Source of the DNA: Daphnia pulex
Taxonomy: Eukaryota > Arthropoda > Branchiopoda > Diplostraca > Daphniidae
NCBI RefSeq assembly: GCF_021134715.1
Contig: NC_060019.1
Coordinates: forward strand, 11,298,001 to 11,362,000
Reading direction: 5' to 3'
Length of the DNA stretch: 64,000 nucleotides
Below are positions 55,501 to 64,000 of this stretch, in pieces; within the stretch, counting starts at the first letter, position 1; each line of letters opens with the position of its first letter. The notes under the pieces were generated by a model. It ran no database searches. It worked only from the letters and a program-made list of their open reading frames with translations, and had not been told where the DNA came from. Position numbers and translations under genes: made by a program.

Positions 55501-55551
55501 GTAAAATGCAATCAAGATCCACCACCATTGAAGTACGGAATTCTTCGGTAG
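52531..55551 (+). CDS. PLK4: Polo-like kinase 4 (SAK), centriole duplication kinase
   Basis: Exon 1 (52531-52557) reads MAYFGNSIE and joins [19 protein letters not shown] (52620-52715), the glycine loop. The kinase domain continues with the VAIKM lysine, [11 protein letters not shown] catalytic loop (exon 52785-53108), ADFGLATQL (53164-53255), GTPNYISPE, and ends near [17 protein letters not shown] motif follows. The cryptic polo boxes are in the exons from 53907 on ([30 protein letters not shown]-type sequence, [20 protein letters not shown]). The C-terminal polo box ([20 protein letters not shown]) ends at the stop 55549-55551. The HRDLxLxN loop, without the usual lysine, is normal for PLK4. 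It acts at centrosomes, phosphorylating STIL/Ana2. The linker contains an unusual Cys/His-rich stretch. Confidence 0.96.
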
Positions 55552-56182
55552 CACAAGTCTAGCTTACTGTGTGTACGGTTTGTGTATATTCTTTCTTCCT
55601 TGAAGCCTTGGTTTGAAATTCAATTGTTGTGTGACACTGTACTTACTGCCATTTTAAAACTTTGATCTGAATTTGCATACATGTTGATGTATTTTTGAAC
55701 GCCAATCGTACGGTAAACGTAGCGACCAGCTGAAAGGATCCACTTTCAGGATTTAAAAAATATAATGATTTAATAAAGTTTTCGTTATGTAACGAAGAAA
55801 TCCGCCGTCCATTTGACTACGGCCTTCTAATGTGGCGAGCCCCAGGTATGAAAATGTTTCTCTTAGTACTAACTGTTATTGTCTGCTTCCACGAGTTGTT
55901 GTGTGACTAAAGTGAGGCGAAAACTTGTGGCATGCCGCGGTGATCGTTGACGATTGTTTACACAGTGATTTGTTGTTTATAGTTATCTCAGCAAGAAGTA
56001 GTGAGAATCAGTCGATCTAAAAAAAAGAAAATTGGTTTGTGATGATGAATCTCTGAATTTGCTGTGTTGATGAAGAAGCTTCTACTTCTACGAGTGTTGT
56101 TTCTCAAACTAGTGAAGTAAGTATAACACGCTTGTAATGTTGTATTTCGAAAGGTTTCTCTTATTATTTGGCAGTTGCACGC
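55552..56182. other. Intergenic region between PLK4 and an orphan gene
   Basis: PLK4 3'UTR with AATAAA-like TTAATAAAG at about 55770, then 5' sequence of the next gene. A possible leader exon ending at CTAGTGAA/GTAAGT lies near 56115. No other gene is seen. Confidence 0.5.
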
Positions 56183-56733
56183 ATGTTTTCACCGACCATC
56201 GAACAGGACCCGCACGACACGTTGGAAAATCACGTCGCTCGTTCCATGGTGTTGAACTTTATGGCGACCAACAAGATCCTAGGGCGACAGTAGGAACACA
56301 TTTAATTTTAGACTTTTAATACGTCGGGTTTTTTAAAAACATTTTGATTTGCGTGGACTTTTTTAGTTTAAGTTTTAGAAGGTCTGCCGATAATTTTAAG
56401 CTGCTAACCTCCGCCGCCAAATTTCTGGGTAAACCAGACGAATTGAAAGAGGTAAATTGTTCATTGAGTTGGGCATCTAATTGGTTTGAAAAATACCAAT
56501 TCCGCTTTTCTTTATGTGAACTCTTCACGAAAAAGATGTCTCGGATTTTGTCCGACCTGGAAAATGAAGACAAGAAACTCAATCGCGCTTTCATGGACGG
56601 GATTCTGGAGGGTATCCACAACAATATTCGCTGGGCTGAGAAGTATTTGGAACAAGTCTATTTGGTTATCGAATCTCGGATAATGACAGGTCGTACGACA
56701 AATTCACTCGCCAAGACAAATTGCATTCCCTAA
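56183..56733 (+). CDS. Unrecognised 157-residue helical protein
   Basis: Two exons, 56183-56289 and 56367-56733. It starts MFSPTIEQDPHDTLENHVAR, then MATNKILGRHLSFRRSADNF, KFLGKPDELKEVNCSLSWAS, LSDLENEDKKLNRAFMDGIL and WAEKYLEQVYLVIESRI. It looks all-alpha, with no signal peptide or membrane segment. I do not recognise the family. The start is chosen because this frame joins the second exon without a stop. A longer form beginning in an upstream exon near 56070-56115 is possible in another phase. Gene status is supported by the clean splice and 120-codon open second exon. Confidence 0.6.
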
Positions 56734-56954
56734 GCTTTTTTGCTGACTTGTCCTGATTTCTCCATCTTTTTTTATTTTCATAGTTTTTACCGTTTGTTGA
56801 ATAAATATGAAAATATTTGGGGACTACTCTGCATTTTTAATTGATTATAATCGTACCATAGATGAAGACTGTGTTTGTTTATCTTTGAATTCGTGTAAAC
56901 GGTGTAATCGTGTTTAGAAAACATATTTCATTTGGCTGTCGATTTTCATAAAAT

Positions 56955-57080
56955 GGCAACTCTGCTTGACAGTTTCCCCGAAAGTACGACTCTGCTCGCT
57001 TGTTCCCCAGGGCCAAAATGTCAGAAATTTCGTTCGTTCACCTTGATCCTTAGTTATACAAGTTGGTCATGGGATTTTAT
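56955..57080 (+). repeat. Left copy of a diverged inverted repeat
   Basis: AAATGGCAACTCTGCTTGAC, then CCCCGAAAGTACG, ATGTCAGAAATTTCGTTCG, TTCACCTTGATCCTTAG and TCATGGGAT. Each block has an inverted counterpart at 60135-60298, about 3.1 kb away. Identity is partial with small indels. Confidence 0.65.
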
Positions 57081-57552
57081 TTCTACGTGTGCTAAAGAGT
57101 GAAAGAAACTGAATCGGTAATTGCGAAAATGCCGTTTCTCAATAAGTTTTCTCTTGTTTCTCGGTTGCCCACCTCCACCTGGGCTGTACCTGTCGGTACC
57201 TGTACGTTGGTCACTTCACGTGTCAAGATTTGGATTTTTCTTCATTTAAACAGGTAAGAGCTTGTGAACCCAAAGAAATAAATTTAATGTAACCAGTCAC
57301 TGTTGGAAAAGATAACCAGTGGCATTCTACAAATTACGACTGACGGATTGTGTAAGAAAGATCATGTGAGGACAAGAAACTTCCAGCAGAGCTATAGATG
57401 ACTCTATCTCTATAGATACACACGAGCCAGAATTGTAACACTCCAGGTCTGAAAAGAAGAAAAAAAAACGCATTTGATTTCAGATTTCCTGTTATAAGTA
57501 ACTCTTTTCTTCCCTCATGTAGGTGAAATTGAGCTCTTTGAAATTGGACAAC

Positions 57553-57957
57553 CATGCCAAGGATAAATACCTCTTTTTCCTGTACCAGCTGTAGGCCTAC
57601 ATTTTGTAAGAAACACTTCAGAACTATTCAGGTAAATATGTTCAACTTTCTAACTGTGAGACTATACAGACATAGTTAGTCGGTGACTATCTCTTTACTT
57701 ATTTGTTTTAGAATTTTCAGTTTTCTACCTTGTAAATGCTTGCTAGCTGTAGGTTCTTTTGCAACTTTTATTCTGAAGGATTGTGTTTGCATAGTTTACT
57801 TTGACTTCTGACATTTTTATTTTTGTAATTTAAGACATTGTTTCCTTGATAGTTGATAGTAATTGAGTTTTTTTTTAATAAATAGGATTATCAGTCTGGG
57901 AAAAGTATGAGCTTCTTTGTTGCTGCCCAACATACACATGGATTTGATGCAGCAAGC
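57553..57957 (+). pseudogene. Small spliced Cys-rich ORF, possibly a piggyBac C-terminal relic
   Basis: Reading MPRINTSFSCTSCRPTFCKK and HFRTIQ to a CAG/GTAAAT donor (about 57630), then after an ATAG acceptor (57884) DYQSGKSMSFFVAAQHTHGF and a stop. The TSFxCxxC...FCxxHF spacing resembles the cysteine-rich C-terminus of piggyBac-type transposases. No transposase core was found nearby, so this is a weak call. Confidence 0.2.
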
Positions 57958-58603
57958 TGAGGGCTTTAACTCTTGTAAATAACGTAAAGTGACATTTATT
58001 CATCTAGATTAATTCATTTCATTTTGGTTATAGGTTTAATGTTTTATGTTCGCGTAGTTGCTGTCCGATGTGGCACGTTGTTGAAGCCTCTGCTGGTGAA
58101 AGATCTTTTTACATCAAGTTCAATTGGCCGTTCCTTGGTGCTGATGTTGTGTTACCGAAGTTGCATCATATTTTGTTAAATTGTCATCGTGACTATTGCA
58201 GTTTACCGTTTATAATTTCAGAAGCAACAAACATGGGATGTTCATATTAAATAAATAATAAACATGTTTTTGGGGTTGGGAAAGGAAAATGGTGGATGTT
58301 GGAGGGGGAGGGAGGATATTTCAAGTTTGGATAAAAAATCAGTTAATCTATAACCCTACAAACGTATCCCTACCAATTAATCTCCAAACCCCACAAACAT
58401 CATTCCAATCCTTCAAACCCCGAAAACATACACCTACCAACCCTTAGATCTATACCCTTAACCCTAAAACCAATGTTAAACCTTAACCATGTAATATCTG
58501 TAATAAATAAAAAAAATACACTATATGTACCAATTTTTATTTTCTTTTTAAAATGTTCAAAAAATTCAATAAACAGAGCGTCCGGTTCAAGACGTTTTTC
58601 TTC

Positions 58604-59042
58604 TGTACGAGTTAAACGCAACCCGCCACCACCGCTGCGGCAATGAGACAAAAAGCGATGGTTTAGTTTAGCGGAAATCTGCTGCAAAAATCAAGTTACA
58701 AAATTTTCAAACTCAGACTTCTGTCGAATTTTGCATCTAGTCTACTGGTGCAAAAAGCGATCCTATGTGTTTGGTAGTTATGAAGATGGTTGTTTAGAAA
58801 ACAAACAATGGTGAGTTTTTTTGGCTACTCAGAACACCCCAGCATTGTTTGTTTTTTAAACAACCATTTTCTTAACTGCCAAACACATGGAATCGCGATT
58901 TGCGCTAATAGACTAGATGCAAAATTCTACGCGAGTTGTTGAATTAGAAAAATTTGTAACTTGACTGACGGAGATTTGCGCAAATAATAAACCATGGCTA
59001 TTTGTTTCATTGGGTAGTGGGTTGCTTTGTTTAACTCGCACA
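58604..59042. repeat. Long hairpin (foldback) element
   Basis: Left arm 58604-58810 and right arm 58843-59042 are inverted copies separated by a 32-base loop. Matched blocks include ACGAGTTAAAC, AATCAAGTTAC, AATTTTGCATCTAGTCTA, TGTTTGGCAGTTA-type sequence and AACAAACAATG at the loop edge. The inner ~85 bp pair best. It has no coding capacity, and fits a miniature inverted-repeat element or a hairpin RNA source. No clear target duplication was seen. Confidence 0.8.
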
Positions 59043-59290
59043 TGCTGTTATAGGACATGTCTACGGCCCCCAGAGATATTTATCTGGACCGAGAAGAAGA
59101 GAGAAGTACGAGGCAAGTTTTTCCGGGGAGATGTAGTCATACTAGGCTTCCGGGTTAGACTCATGACCCTCCAAAAGTTTTCATCGGATCATGCGCCTTC
59201 CAAGTCCCCGTTCGACCAGAGCCCTCCCCTCCTCCTGGTTTCACAGCGGGTGAGTGACCACCGGCGGGCGTTGGTTAGTGGTTAGTTAGG
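59043..59290. other. GC-richer segment of unknown nature next to the hairpin
   Basis: Base composition changes sharply to GC-rich (CCCCTCCTCCTGG, CCACCGGCGGGCG) for about 250 bases and then reverts. Open frames exist on the plus strand but match nothing I know. It could be part of another unrecognised repeat. Confidence 0.35.
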
Positions 59291-60134
59291 GAAACGGGGC
59301 CACAGAAAAGAAGGGAGCCCAGATATGCACTTGTAATTGAATCTAACAACTACACAATGTATCAGTCTTGAATTGCAGCATTCTCTCGTCAGTTTACAAC
59401 AGTTGATGTCATCAGTAGCGAAAGAGTTACCCTGTAAAAGCAGAATGAACATTTATTTGGATGATATTAAAATTCAAACAAGGTTGTTGAAACAGAAAGC
59501 AGTACCTCAAATCAAGAGAACCCATGTAAGGAAGTTAACAGGGAGATTCAAGGGTAGCAGCCATCGGGTTAGAAAACAAGGAATCTTGTTGACTGTATAG
59601 TCCTTGTCCTTTTTCTTCAAACGACATGCCAATTTAGAAACCTGTACTATGTGAATGCCTCCTTCCTTCTCATCAAATCTGTCAATCCTGTCATGCCAAT
59701 GTGTTAGAATCCTGTAATGAAGAACCTGTCAATAAAAAACAATAAGTCACCTTGTTTATAGTTTGTGTTATCAATGTGCTTGACGTTTATGATCTCGAAA
59801 TAATTAAACAGTTACTAGTGTACACTCAAAATTGGGCATGGCTGGGATTCATGATCTAGCAAGTCTAAAAGATGAGATACAGCAATACTCTATTAATAAA
59901 GCTAGTAATGGTTGTTACCTGTTTAATTTTGATGGCACATTCAGTAGAATACCATGATTTTGAACAAAATGGTTGACAGAAGTAAGCTGCACAACCCTTT
60001 CAACACGTTTTCTCCTCTAAGTTGATGAGAAACATTAAGTTTATCCAACATATACACCGAATAGAACACATCACCGACAATTTACAGACGAAATCACTCG
60101 AATAGGGAATTTTCGAAGAAAAATTAGCTTAACT

Positions 60135-60298
60135 TTTGACAGCAAACCGCCATGATCCCATAACTGACTTGATCTAACGATCAAGGTGAATGAACCGATG
60201 AACGAAAATTCTGACGTTTTGACACAGACGGGTTTTGGGGAGCACGAGCAGACGTATATACTTTCGGGGACACTAAGAAGCGGCGTTGCCATTTGATG
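60135..60298 (-). repeat. Right copy of a diverged inverted repeat
   Basis: On the minus strand it reads CAAATGGCAACGCCGC, GTCCCCGAAAGTATA, GTCAGAATTTTCGTTC, TTCACCTTGATCGTTAG and TTATGGGATCATGG, matching 56955-57080. The blocks in between were not recognisable as genes. Confidence 0.65.
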
Positions 60299-61393
60299 CA
60301 ACTCAATAACAATATGCAACCGCCTAATAAAATATGTTTTCAAAATTCGTGTCTGTCATGGTGTAATTAAGTCTTTACTTTTACACAATGTTCCTACAGT
60401 AGAACTCCATTGAATTTTAAATATTGATTATTGTATGAGACCAAGTGTGATGCTGTTTTTAAGAAAACACAATTGGTATTTTAATTTGAACTAAACCTTA
60501 ACGAAAAAGCTATTTTTAGATTTAATATAATGTAATTTTTTTGTTTTCCAAACTCATGCTATTTTTAATTTAAATTGGAAAAAATCACAAAAAGCCCTTC
60601 TTTCTAACGCAATTAGCTGACAATTCTAATTATATTTCTATTCATGGCCTTATCACACACAACCTCTACATACAGTTTGAATTAAGGAGGTGGTGTAAGA
60701 CACAAAAAAATAAGGATTGGAAAAATCAATTGAAATTGAAGAAAAACTTGCTACGACTCAAACTGAAATAGGAAAGAGAAAATAAGAAACAAGTTGGCTA
60801 TGCTGATCGATAAAAAAGTTGCGCACTTTTCATAACAGATTGAGACCGTAATCGGATTTTTACTTGCCTTTACTGATATTTGATAAAATTCGGGCCATCA
60901 GAAAAACACAAGAAAATGCAGTATCATACAAAATTAGGCGATGGGGGAAAGGTAGGCATTTAATAAACCACGCTCGTAAAAAAAAAATTCACGATAACAT
61001 ACCCAGCTGTTCGGCAACTCTTTTTTTGGTGGTTACTAATAAGGGCGGAAACGTCGATTATTGTGGTACTCCCCTTTCTCATTCCTCTTGTTTCAAATAG
61101 TGCCTTTGTCCCAAACAATCAAGATTCCGATGGACAAATGCCTTGCTTCAGATAAATTTTCTTTCAACTCTTTGAAAAAATAAACAAACAATTTGGAATG
61201 CTAAAGAGAAAAAGAAACTGCCACGTAGGTCTGTTACAATGATTTGACATCCAACTGATCTTCGAGTTTTACTACGGCCGTCATGAATTTTAGTATATGC
61301 GGTGTAAAACCGTTCAAACGGGCGGTAGAGAATAGAGATGGGGTAAGCCGTATAAACATGGGAAATTAGATGGTGAAGCGCCCTATGATTCTT

Positions 61394-63022
61394 TCACGCA
61401 TCTTCTGTGGGAACATCTTCAGCAAAAGAATCTTCTCTTGGAGCGTCTTCAAGAGGAGCACCTTTTAAGGGAGCATTTTCTGGGGAGGAATCTACTGGTG
61501 AAGCTTCTTCACTGACGGGTGTTGGGATTTTCTCAAACGCTTGAACCTGATCATTCTCACCGTTGGTCGGTGTTGTCACTGGTACTGGCGCCATTTGCAG
61601 TGATTTACGTATTCTATCTCCTTTTCGCCACAAGGTGATTTCCTAATTAAGAAAGAATTTACAGTTAAGTAAGAGAAAGAACTGATGGTTAAAGTAATGT
61701 ATTTAACCTGTTGTTTGAAATAGCGGCGCTCCTCTTCGTCAACGAGAACTAGATTGAGGTAATAACGCACAGAGAATTTTTTGTTTATGTCTCGCATGGT
61801 CGGTGTAAGATCGTAACCAGCCAAAAAGACTCGAATGGGTATGCTTTCGCCTCGTACAGGTGATCCATCCATAATTTCATATTTTGCAATGGTTTCATTT
61901 TCATTGAAGACATTAGGTCCAGAACCTGTAGTCTCCCTTCGAATGATAGCGATTTCCATGTGCCGAATCTTGATTCTCACCAGAAGGAAGTAGATTTTAC
62001 CCACTATTACATCTTTCAAATGGTACCTACAAAATTTTACAAATACAAAACAAAACAATTCATGTTAAATAGGAGAGCCAAAAGCACATTATTTTTTTTT
62101 TTTTATCATACTTAGACTTGTTGTATTCAAACTCAATATGTAAGGAATCCTCTATGCCAACTTCCATTTTGATACTGCTGTTCATTTCTGGATAAGAACT
62201 TAGAGTGTGCACTGCCAAGTCTAGTTCTTTGACCAAATCTGTTAATCTTCTAACAACTGTCACTCTCAGGAAGTATCTGTTAAAATATACTTAACAATGT
62301 TAATGTTTTTCAATTAAGTTCTCAGAATTATTACCTGAGCTTGACATTAGTCCCAGTGTAGACTTCATAAGGTTTCTCTACTTGGTTGAAATCAAAATCA
62401 TAACTAGTGTTATGATGAAGTTCACCAGGACGAGCCAATTCTTTAACTAATGAAGTAAACTCATGATGATTCCCTCTGTCATAATAAAGCTCAATCTGTC
62501 CAAGGAATTCTATCTTGATGCCTTGATGTTCTAATTTGTAGCCTGGTCGCTTGAGTGTAATATTAACCTGCAAATAAAAGCAATAATTAAAATCTGTGCA
62601 CTGAAAATTTGCAATAGACATGGATTTACCTTTCCTGACAGGCTTTCTCCATCAAAAAATAAAAACAGCCTCTCTTTTTTCCCATCTTCGGTTTTAACTT
62701 CTGCAGTCCTTCTAGTTGCAGCTCCATCTAGAATAATGTCGATCTCTGCACTTTGTCCAAACCCAAAGAAGCTCTAAACACATACAATTTCCATTAGATC
62801 AGACAAAAATTTATTAAATCTATTGATACTACAACTGCATACTAAAATCAGAGGGAAAGCAAATGCTTAACACCAATTCAGTAAACAATTTCTAAATCGC
62901 GTATCAAGCCATTCAGTTAACAACCAAGTGTCAATACAAAAGAAAAATGCAAAACTATAACAGGACAATTTTCTTTTGTTTCTTAATAATGCCTGGTTAC
63001 ATTTCTATAAAAAACATACCAT
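61394..63022 (-). CDS. Vps26: Retromer subunit VPS26
   Basis: The first coding exon is the ATG alone (63022-63020, then GTATGT). Then 62773-62631 gives SFFGFGQSAEIDIILDGA and EDGKKERLFLFFDGESLSGK. Next are VNITLKRPGYKLEHQGIKIE and SLVKELARPGELHHNTSYDF, the TVVRRLTDLVKELDLAVHTL exon, HLKDVIVGKIYFLLVRIKIR and YDLTPTMRDINKKFSVRYYL. The last exon has FKQQEITLWRKGDR and an acidic tail with repeated P-x-E-D-A blocks, stopping at 61394. The arrestin-like fold and length fit VPS26A/B. It works with VPS35 and VPS29 in endosome-to-Golgi and recycling transport. All borders look intact. Confidence 0.96.
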
Positions 63023-63668
63023 TTCTCCTCATATAGCTCCGGTCACAAATATATAACAGGCGTTTTCCGGACTGGAGAGAATCCCAAGTTTACTCTTGTC
63101 GTCTACACAAGTATCTGTCGACTACAACAAAAAAAAATTATGTAGGAGGCGTTGCCATTTGGTATTGGTTATCCTATCCGAACTTTGAAGTGCAAACTGC
63201 AAACACACATTTTGTAGAATTTTTTTTTTTATGAAACATAATATGAATGAAATATTGGTGATAAAAAAAGTTGGTTATTTTAAGCCATTCACGGTGTGGT
63301 ACATATTTATTTTTACAAAGTCATGAACAATCAACACTACATTGATGCGCCATTTGTTTTGGCTACGCGTATCCACTGAGTTTCGACAACTTTTGCAAAT
63401 TCTAAAGCGAAAAACAACATAAATACACACGGACAAACCAATTTTTTAATTAAATTTCACTTTTATCATGGCGTTAGATGGCAAAAGTTACCGTATGACA
63501 AGATAACGACCATACTTCCCGCAAAATCAGATATTTTAGTAACAGCAAACATTAATTTTTTTCTTCTCTACAATTACTTTCTCATTCACGGCAAAACACG
63601 AAGAAGGCAAAACATTTCATCAGCTAAAACAAAAAAAAAGGCAAGACCTGGTAAGTTTTATTCACTTG
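63023..63668. other. Intergenic region upstream of VPS26
   Basis: It contains the VPS26 leader and promoter. GCGTTGCCATTTGG at 63149-63162 (reverse CCAAATGGCAACGC) lies about 130 bases before the start codon. The rest is AT-rich and should include the 3'UTR of the next minus-strand gene. Confidence 0.5.
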
Positions 63669-64000
63669 TTAAGACTGTTTGCACGCGGACAATTTTCTAA
63701 TCCTAAAAGTTCCTCGCCAACGGTCTCTCCGTCGCGACCTTCGCGAATCGGTCGATGAAGCTCCAACTGCCGCAGCTACTGTCCCAGGACTAGAGGGAGC
63801 ACTCCGGCTGTTTTGTTGCTGCATATGCTGTTGCAATTCTTGTTGTAATCTTTGAGCTAATGTTCAAAATAAACCGTATTAGGTCTGACACGTAAGCTTC
63901 AAGGTACTAAACAAGCTAGCAATTGATTACCTGTTAAGTCATGTTCTGTGAAGTAGTGGGAATCACTACAATCATCTTCATCTGAATTGTTTCCATGATG
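63669..64000 (-). CDS. Unrecognised gene, last two exons (partial at right edge)
   Basis: The exon entering at the window edge (64000-63931) reads HHGNNSDEDDCSDSHYFTEH and DLT, ending at a CAG/GTAATC donor. The last exon (63856-63669) continues AQRLQQELQQHMQQQNSRSA, then SSTDSRRSRRRDRWRGTFRI and RKLSACKQS with a stop. Splice phase is consistent. The acidic, Gln-rich and Arg-rich composition suggests a disordered C-terminus. I do not recognise the protein. Confidence 0.6.

Larger units (their letters stand above)
56734..61393. other. Gene-poor repeat-bearing region
   Basis: Apart from the inverted repeat pair, hairpin, GC-rich segment and Cys-rich ORF listed separately, I see no gene. A degenerate C-rich tract (AACCCTA/AAACCCCA-like) lies at 58350-58470. 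The part 60300-61390 is AT-rich and featureless. Confidence 0.45.

Noticed and set aside
56183-56733. TNFAIP8 (TIPE) family membership for the orphan gene
   Set aside because: Only a general helical look is shared. Conserved TIPE blocks do not align.
58350-58470. Telomere-like C-rich repeats (AACCCTA/AAACCCCA)
   Set aside because: Too degenerate, and not the TTAGG type expected in arthropods. Treated as a simple-sequence tract.

Overview
The window looks like nuclear DNA from a branchiopod crustacean, most likely a Daphnia-type water flea. This rests on protein resemblance, small GT-AG introns, an AT-rich intergenic background and an arthropod-style neuroglian gene. The species is an inference, because no marker in the window fixes it.

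Layout. (1) 1-2106: first coding exon of an S-adenosylmethionine decarboxylase gene (minus strand, running off the left edge). (2) 2107-12346: a 10-kb repeat island. Its core (2568-8491) is a nearly perfect palindrome with arms of about 2.7 kb around a 0.46-kb centre. The arms carry broken, chimerically joined pieces of at least three host genes: EXOSC7/RRP42, eIF3d and threonine aldolase. To the right are two more EXOSC7 pieces, a cyclin G fragment and a third copy of the 0.46-kb unit. (3) 12810-18734: ribosomal protein L37 (plus) and TRAPPC10 (minus). (4) 21198-27533: neuroglian (minus), an L1-family adhesion molecule with two alternative last exons, followed by a 6-kb gene-free upstream region. 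(5) 33658-37593: HDHD5/CECR5-like HAD hydrolase (plus) and a DUF547 protein (minus). (6) 41825-48793: a p120/delta-catenin family gene (plus) ending in a PDZ ligand. (7) 51132-55551: SNF8/VPS22 (minus), a small divergent ORF, and PLK4/SAK (plus). (8) 56183-56733: an unrecognised 157-residue protein. (9) 56734-61393: a gene-poor stretch with a long hairpin and a separate inverted repeat. (10) 61394-64000: VPS26 (minus) and the 3' end of an unrecognised gene (minus).

The intact genes do not form a pathway cluster. SNF8 (ESCRT-II), VPS26 (retromer) and TRAPPC10 (TRAPP II) all serve membrane traffic, and neuroglian and the catenin both serve adhesion, but their proximity is probably chance. The most unusual item is the palindromic island. 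It copies a promoter-like region plus exon 1 of EXOSC7 and splices it, in sequence, to foreign exons, in two divergent copies facing away from the palindrome centre. No LTR element, Polinton, CRISPR array, tRNA or rRNA gene was recognised.
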